DNA of 64,000 bases. It comes from Isoetes taiwanensis. Taxonomy: Eukaryota > Streptophyta > Lycopodiopsida > Isoetales > Isoetaceae. How positions within the stretch are numbered: position 1 is the first letter of the stretch; every line of letters begins with the position of its first letter. The position numbers were made by a program, and so were the translations under genes. The DNA lies in assembly GCA_021234155.1 (NCBI GenBank), contig JAJEKV010000083.1, forward strand, positions 1 through 64,000, written 5' to 3'. Positions 56,870 to 64,000 of this stretch are shown here, one piece after another. The notes under the pieces are model-generated. The model was not told the origin of the DNA, did no database searches, and saw only the letters and a program-made list of their open reading frames with translations.

Positions 56870-57060
56870 TAATATGGGCGATTAAATCTAAGCCATTGAT
56901 CTAGCACATTCTAGGGCCCAGATCAAAAGCCCCAAATAAAGGGGTCATTTGAGGTGGCTTATTTGGGGGCTTCACGTGGGCCGTCCAGATCTGAGATGGA
57001 CGGCCGAGATTTAATTGTCTACACACATCTACACACAAATATAATTGTATATATATACAA
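56870..57060. repeat. GACGG-rich repeat family (copy B)
   Basis: Contains gatcaaaagccccaaataaa and the imperfect hairpin GGCCGTCC-agatctgagat-GGACGGCC, ending in tataattgtatatatata. All three phrases also occur in 62400-62760. Confidence 0.75.
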
Positions 57061-60000
57061 GTTTTTGTACTATGAATGGGTGCATCGCCAATGGTTTATG
57101 AAGATCCAAAAGCAAAATCCGAGCTTAAATAGGCCAGTATCTAAATCGAGTGTCAAGAAGTTAGAAGAAATCAATATAATAGTGGAAGTTGGATCAATCA
57201 ACATAGACCAAAGACATGAAGTTTTAACTTAAAGCCCTTGCCTAGTGGCCATTCGATGACCATCTTGGAAAAGAAATTGATGCACATACTTCCTACAGGC
57301 TATTCAAAAAATGAACTTGTAAATGCCAGATTCTAATATTGAATTAAATCTTGGCAATATGCTTCTAAAAAGAGGATATTTTGATTTGTCAATACCATAA
57401 TCATACTGCTCATATGTGATTCTCGGCGATGGAAAAGAGAAGAACAAAGTTAGCCTAATCAAAGCAGTTGTATAAATCACACGAAGACCAACACAGACAC
57501 ATTTGGATGTTTTAAAGCATATTCAAAGCATATGCACCGTATGAATGATGAGTTTACTTACAACATGAGGTTTAATGGTTTAGTTTCGCTGGTTTGAATA
57601 TAATGCAGGGTCAAACATGTAATGTAGAGAAGGTGACATTGAAATTGTTGTGGATTTCACGGGCTTGAGGCGAGATCATGCGGGTAAGACATTCCCATCG
57701 TGTTTTATATTGGTTGATGACATGCAAGATTCTAAGCTCGAATATTTCTTGTTGCCTCCAGCTCCAAACATATAATTTAGAGGAGACATTGAATTCTACT
57801 TATCTGAGCCAATGGCACCCTAGATGCTGGAAGTAGATGACATCCTCACCAAGATCTTTATAATGGTGGCATTGTTTTCACTAACAGACGATGTTTCATT
57901 CACATGTATTCTCTGATTACATTTAAGGTTAGGATTCAAGAAAGGAAAGCAATAACTTGCTTAGTGTGCTCTCCAGTCCAAACATATAATTTAGAGCAGA
58001 CATTGAATATGACTATTGTCCCTACCTATAGGAACTAAAGAGGCTGCAAAGATAAACAAATGCCTTAAATGTGTGATATCATTGAGTAATAATTAATTGA
58101 ATGCAAAAGCAACGTATATTAATTTCCCAGGACTCTGGTAAAGGGTCAAGCTCACAAAACACTTAGCATATTTTGATGATGCAAAGGGGCACTTGGTGTG
58201 TTATTGCGACCATGTTCTCTGGTCTAATTTTAGTGCATGGCAATCTAGGGGGAAACTTATGCTACAATAGGTCTGAAGTGCAAAGATTGAGTGGGGGCTC
58301 CAACGTAAACTTCTCCATAATGTAGTCATTTTGTTATAAACCATATAAACATGTCTACAAAACAACGAGGTTAATTAGATAGTTTCTAGTCATATGCTTA
58401 GTTCAACTTTTGCTAACTGCAACCCAGGACAACCAATTCTTGAATGATAAGAATTTCTTGTGGTTCTACCAATGACCTTCCTTTCAACATCCTAACAATG
58501 CAAAACCTCAAGTTGAGTGCAATCGAGATGATTGAAAATGTACCCATAGGTTGTTATCCTGTTTATTACAGGAGACATTGAACATGACTTATTTGGGCTA
58601 AAAGCACACATTGAACATGACTTATTTGGGCTAAAAGCACACTGGCAACTATTGTGAATAGATGCCAATATCTTAGCAACGAGTGTTTTGTTTCAAATTG
58701 TCATGAGGAAAAAATACCCCTTGCCTTTAAAAAAAATGTTGATTTAGTTAACATCTTCAGGGTTCCATCCAGTACCATCTATAATAGTTGAGATGATTCC
58801 ATATATATAATATGTCTCAAGGTCTACATATGCAACGTTTAGATACTATAATCCTATCGACGTGGCACAAATATGCCTTATTGCTAAAATTCCCAACATC
58901 CAGCCCTTAAGCCATATATTTTCATAAAGCTGCAATTTCTTTGGCTGTAATATCCTCCTAATGATGGAAGTAGAAGCTTGAGCATTCACTAAACCGATAT
59001 TTCTTTGCACCACACTTGGAGCAAAGGCGATGCGGACAATCTTTAAGTCGATGGCTTTTGCCCAATAAACCCCTTGAACCGAGAATCTTTTTTTGAGCTC
59101 GGATATAGCGGCGACATTGGAGTTTATCTTCTAACACATATAAGCCCGGACTTACAAAAATAAGCTCCGGTAAAGAGAGCGGCTTATTGTGAGGTCATAT
59201 TATGCACAGAATTTGAGCAGATTCTAGAGAATTGAAGTACATCAATCGAAAACCATACACTCGGCTTGCCGCCTCACAGCTTCTTTGCTCAACGCTTGCA
59301 CGCCAATTATGAATACCGGGCACAAAAATGTGCGTGCAAGGTTTAATGGCAATGCAGCTTCGGGATAAGACAAGAAATCTTTGGTGAGTGGAATCTATAA
59401 ATGAAACTGTCAAGAAAGAGGGTGGCATTTGTTGCCATGCATTCATTCTTTGATTGTGGTGGTGGCCTTCATATACTTGTAAAGCCTTATTGTTGTCTTG
59501 ACTCCTAGGAGCCCTGAATGCAAGTTAATCCCCATACCTTAAAACCTAGATGTGTTACGCATGACAAGCCGCTAATAACGGGCACAAGAAGAATGAACCA
59601 TTCCACATACCAACATCAAGTGGATCGTGTGTCTCGATTATCAATCTCAAATTTTACCGGCGAGGCTAATGAAAGGGCACCACATTCTATCCGCTGCGCC
59701 TCATGATCTACAAAGAAACGTAATTCTCTAAGAAAGGAAGTTCACACTAAAAATAGAGAAAAAATGGGTCAATGATCATGATCAATCATTTGCAATTTGA
59801 TGATACCTTTGCCGGCTTGTTCATGTTCCATGGCTCCTTTGTCATGGAGTCGATAAGCGATAGGCGATATTGAAAGCACAATCAGTCAAAATAAATGAGC
59901 ATTCCAATTATTTCCAGCCAACGGAATGGAACAGCGAAACCATTTTAATATTAGTGTGTGATGTACACCTAGGGACAAATATGTCCCTAGAAAATATTAA

Positions 60001-62269
60001 GTATGATACTAAACTACTTAGTGAAAAAAGAACCTAATATTGTCCTTTGCCTCAGCCTTTGCTTCAAAGGTATTGTTGTGCTTACCAATCATCCATCCGA
60101 ACTGCGCTTCAACATATGATAATCTTTGCACAAGACCTAATCACACTTTTTGTAAATCGCATACGAGAGAATATCACGCATCGGTGACATTTCACGAAGC
60201 AATACAATCAAATAAGAATATAAGAGTTTGCACACATCGAACATGATGTTTAAACGGAACTCGAGATAGACAACATTTATGATATGTTGCCCACATCCAA
60301 TTTCTATTTAATCAGTATATTGGCAACAAAAGTGAATGTTACAGAATTTTCAAACTGGAAAGGAATTCTTAACTACATTTTGGGGACCGATCTGAGAGGA
60401 AAAAAACAAAGAAGGTGATAAAGAAGTGGTTAAGAATGCAAAGGGTAGGCAACACCAATTACACAACAGATATGTCGTAGTTCAGCTTTTCGAATCTAAT
60501 AGCATGCCTCCAGAACACATGTATTGTGTATCATTTAGGATGGACTTCTATGAAGCAAATAAAGTTGCCATCTAAAAAAGACAATGTAAACTTAGAAAAT
60601 CAACTGAATCAAACTGAAATGCAGACATGAGCTCAAAGTTGGCTCTTGCATGAACGCACATGAACAGCATGCTGAAGATTCACTTCCCAATGCCAAAAGA
60701 CACGCTCCAGGGCAACAACATCCAAAGAAAAATGGCAAATTGTTGTGAAGTACATGCATAGAGGAAACTCACATGTTTGAAGCATGATGATTATAGCTGA
60801 CCCATCCGCTCATATCGCTGACATGGTATTGAAGCTGTCTTAGAAACAGACTTAACTAAAATCCACCAGCCAGGTCTTAATCGTGCTTCTTCTTTCAAAA
60901 ATTAAAGGACCACTTGGTATGCAGGCTATGTTTATGCCTATCTGCAAAAGCCGCCCATTAAATCTAGCATTTCAACGTAAGACACTATATTCATCCATTT
61001 CTCTCATTTTGCAGATGTACTTTGACAACAGAATCTGGACAACAAAAATAGAATGAGTACTTATGTTACTTGCAATCTGCATTCCTTAGATTAGTAACAT
61101 TGTAGCATGACATACCGCTCAAGCAAATAATAAACTCATATTTGTTTCCTTTTTATCTGTATTAACCAAATGGTGCACAGAAGAAGACTGCTCTGTATTT
61201 CTAGATTCCAAACCCCAAAATAGGCCAAGAACTATAGGATCAGGGATGAATAGGGATCAAAGTAAAAAGAACATAAAGAACCTGATGCCTTTTCGAGCAG
61301 AAACATGGAGGATGGAGGTCTGAGTTATGGCAGAGCGACCAGGGCTTCATATATCGGCAGTCCTAATCTTGGGTGTTGGCATCTAAATTCATTGGTTTTT
61401 TTCCCGCATTCTAAAGCTCGCAGCTATGGCAAGGAGTTGGAAAATGAATGTGCATGACAAAACTAAGTTCAAAATTGAAGCTTTAAATCAAACTCAGCAA
61501 AAGTATTACCTTGTTTAGACACAGATTGAGAAATCCTGGACGGTTTTAGGGCCCAAGACTTGGGTTATTACCATCAAGTAAGATGGATTACGTAAGCCCT
61601 CCCCTAATGCTATAGTTCTCTGTACAAATGAAATTGTGATGCCTGAGCAAGAAAAAAACGAAATCGGGGCGAATAGCATGTATAGTGAGTTTGAAGCTAA
61701 AATGTAGAAACGAAAATAGGTTTCTTACCAGAATCCGGTGGTTTGAATATGTACGTTGGGCATGTTGCACATAGATCAAACGACTCCTCACAACTGCGGA
61801 TCGTTAGAGGTCCGCGAAATGATCCTTCTTAGGTTAGCGAAAATGAAGCAAGAAAAACCCACTTCGATTACGTTTGAATGAGGCAAATCTTGGGATCATG
61901 AAGGAGCTGCAAAGCTTAGCCATGGCCAAAGAATACAGAGGCCAATTACCGAGCTGCAATGTCGAGCATAGACACAAGCATCCCTGTTTTTTCCATTCAT
62001 CATAGTCTGGCGGAGCTCCACATCGCCGCCATTACACAGGCATGAAGAAACGAAAAATGAATGGAGGGCAAAAAAAAAGATGACGTCATCGGCCTACATT
62101 TTTCTCTTTAACATATTATAAAGCACACAACGCAAAGTGGTCGAATTTAGGCCATAGATTTTCATTTTTCTATATTATAAAGCACGCAAAGTGGTCGAAT
62201 TTAGACCATAAATTTTAAAGTGTTAAAAAATTGCTTGTTATTTACGCAAGCAATCCTACTAGTGAATTT
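57061..62269. other. Long stretch without recognised genes
   Basis: Neither strand shows a known family. The phrase tatatacaagtttttgtact at 57050 recurs at 47245, and text near 57220 recurs near 47540 and 48195. A 34 bp tandem duplication (cattgaacatgacttatttg) is at 58569-58636. The minus strand near 62050-61730 looks like a gene leader (short AUG frames, donor-like CTG/GTAAGAAAC at about 61735), but no product can be named. Confidence 0.35.
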
Positions 62270-62765
62270 ATTAATGATGTTTAATTGCTATGCCACCTCA
62301 TCACGTACATTAAATGCAATCAATAGGTGGCTAAACCTAGGCCATTATGTAACATATAAGGTGGCGCCACCTCAAGGTGACATTTAATAACATTAACTTT
62401 TTAATCAACGGCCGAGATCAAACCCCTAAATCCAACGGCCTAAATCAAAAGCCCCAAATAAGGGTGGCACTATCTGGGCCGTCGATCTCGCACGTTCGAC
62501 GGTCAAGGCAGCGACACCTCAATCTCTACTAACAAGGGGGCTGCTTGGGGTGTTTTGAGGTGGCACCGTCTCGGCCGTCGATCTCAGATCTGGACGGTCC
62601 ACGCGACGACACACAAATCTTTACCTACATTTGGTACACTTGGGGTGGATTGAGGTGGCTCCACCAGGGCCGTCGGATCTCAGATCTGGACGGTCCAGGC
62701 GGCGACACCAAAATCTTTATCTACATTTGGTACACTTATATAATTGTATATATATATAATAGATA
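62270..62765. repeat. GACGG-rich repeat family (copy C), about 95 bp units
   Basis: Units carrying ggccgtcgatctcagatctg then gacggtcc recur at 62477, 62572 and 62667, each followed by a ctttacctacatttggtaca or related phrase, ending in tataattgtatatatatata. Overlapping ORFs are artefacts. Confidence 0.8.
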
Positions 62766-63895
62766 AGAGATATGAAATTCAAGCAAGAAAAATACCCCCT
62801 CCCATATATGGGTACGGTTTTGGCTCCAAAAAAAACCCCTCCCGTACACTCACATATTTTCTACGGTTTTTACTGAGTGCACTCCCCGAGCCATGCCATC
62901 TTTTAGTATGGTTTTTGGCATCTCAGGACATGTACTGCCGCATGAGAGTCACCTTAAGGGCACTCACTATTCGGTACAGGAGGACCTCTCCCCAGTTTAG
63001 TTGATTAGACGTCGTGATAAGCTCTGTAATGTTCGAGAGGTGCGGCTTCAAAGAAAATGGGTACTATATCAAGGAGGCATAGCACTTAGTATATCAAGGA
63101 GGCATAGCGCTTATTCTTGACCAGTAGCCTCTAAATCCCCGGTTGAGTTTCTTCTAGCTGCTTCTCCATCCTGAGGGTTCTGCTACGATTGTTATTTGTG
63201 TGGTTGTCTTTTTTAATTTTTGCCATTTTTGTGACAAATTGGGTCTCCAAATTTCCTTTGGGCTTAGGCTCTCTACTCTGTACTATCTCATGGCCCTATG
63301 GGGGTTTTTGTGGACGTAAAAAACCTTGTCTTATCTCATCTTTACTTGTATAAAGCCACTCAGAAACCATGTATGCATCCTTAACAGTCACTTATAAATG
63401 TATTTTTTTCATACAAACACTTTGATTCTAATAGCCTATGGCCTATTGGTCTTCGTGAACTTTTAGAAATGTATTCTATTCCATTCCATTCCATTCCATT
63501 CTATTCTATTCTATTCTATCCTATATTTTAGATTTCTTCAAATTCCTTTTCCATGTGATTCTATCAATTCCCTTGGTTTGTTTTTTGATTTTCTTACATT
63601 CTTCTAAATTCCATCAAAACTCCCCTTGATCCCTTGAGATTCTACTAGATTACCTTAGGGTACCATTGTCTTGGAGTTGTGTTGATCATGGAGTATCATC
63701 GTGAACAATAGAGTACTTTGGAAAATAATTGGTGGCATAATAACCAGGAAATAAATAATAAATAAAAATTAGATGGATAAAAATTGTCACGTCCGTATAT
63801 GTAACGTCTTTGCATGAGTGCATTGCAATGTCATAAGTTCACAACTAGCAGTAAGGCAAGCTTCGGACAAACGATTGGATGCCATCAAATACCAA
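62766..63895. other. Unassigned sequence with a retroelement-like tail
   Basis: A 25 bp near-duplicate (tatcaaggaggcatagc) is at 63067 and 63092. At 63440-63525 ggtcttcgtgaacttttaga is followed by (TTCCA)n and (TTCTA)n, like the tails at 1600 and 42570. Nothing coding is recognised. Confidence 0.4.
63478..63522. repeat. Pentanucleotide array (TTCCA)n(TTCTA)n
   Basis: About nine pentamers, changing from attcc to attct along the run. Confidence 0.85.
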
Positions 63896-64000
63896 GAGTG
63901 AAGGGCAGAAGGTGTGGTCTTGGGCATGGGACAAGCTACTTCATCCTAAAGTGGCAGTTCTTTGGTGGCAGATTCTTCATAGGTGTCTGCGGGTTAATGT
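63896..64000 (+). pseudogene. LINE ORF2 C-terminal fragment, runs off the window
   Basis: Encodes AWDKLLHPKVAVLWWQILHR, nearly the same DNA as 26574-26650 in the truncated LINE. It is therefore a second copy of that family whose zf-RVT domain continues past the window edge. Confidence 0.8.

Overview
This window looks like nuclear DNA of a land plant with a large, repeat-rich genome. The genes have short exons with GT/AG introns. There is a GDSL lipase with the plant exon layout, a P/PLS-type pentatricopeptide repeat relic, plant L1-type LINEs, and Ty3/gypsy chromovirus copies with LTRs of about 1.3 kb. The PPR style and the dense decayed retroelements suggest a fern or another non-flowering vascular plant; that taxonomic guess is inference only. 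Just one protein-coding gene looks intact: the five-exon GDSL esterase/lipase at 43358-44891.

Left third (1-22.1 kb): a truncated chromovirus LTR (1-880) is followed by an 8.1 kb interval bounded by inverted repeats of about 32 bp (1818-1849 and 9873-9904). That interval holds a GDSL exon fragment, minisatellites built on TATTCCGGAATA-like palindromes, and a LINE (5301-8993) whose 5' part is inverted, as expected from twin priming. Next comes a rearranged chromovirus (10548-22144). Its internal region is split by a 6.2 kb poly-A-tailed insertion with 11 bp target-site duplications, and its 3' LTR is split by a second 2.9 kb insertion. The second insertion carries a heat-shock-element cluster next to a TATA box.

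Middle (22-37 kb): mostly unrecognised sequence. It includes a 5'-truncated LINE (26022-27509, exact 12 bp TSD) with a MITE inside it (26987-27307, exact 4 bp TSD), and a 437 bp SINE-like insertion with an 18 bp TSD. A decayed chromovirus pol region (about 29.3-32.4 kb; RT, RNase H, integrase, chromodomain) ends in a PPT and a 1.29 kb LTR. After it lies an unusual duplicated block of tRNA-like sequences (Ser-AGA, Gly-GCC and an unassigned type), one with an internal 39 bp duplication.

Right part (38-64 kb): a minus-strand, intron-containing but disabled gene (38364-40518) resembles Crypton-type tyrosine recombinases and the DUF3504/KIAA1958-like proteins derived from them. Beyond the GDSL gene, 50.8-56.8 kb holds minus-strand pieces of at least five unrelated cellular genes: transportin, PPR, a SPARK-domain GPI-anchored protein, the Notchless NLE domain, and HSP70 with its 5' leader. 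They sit in one orientation between related GACGG-rich repeats (42.0, 56.9 and 62.3-62.8 kb). This looks like a gene-fragment-capturing mobile element. The window ends inside another LINE copy of the family seen at 26 kb.
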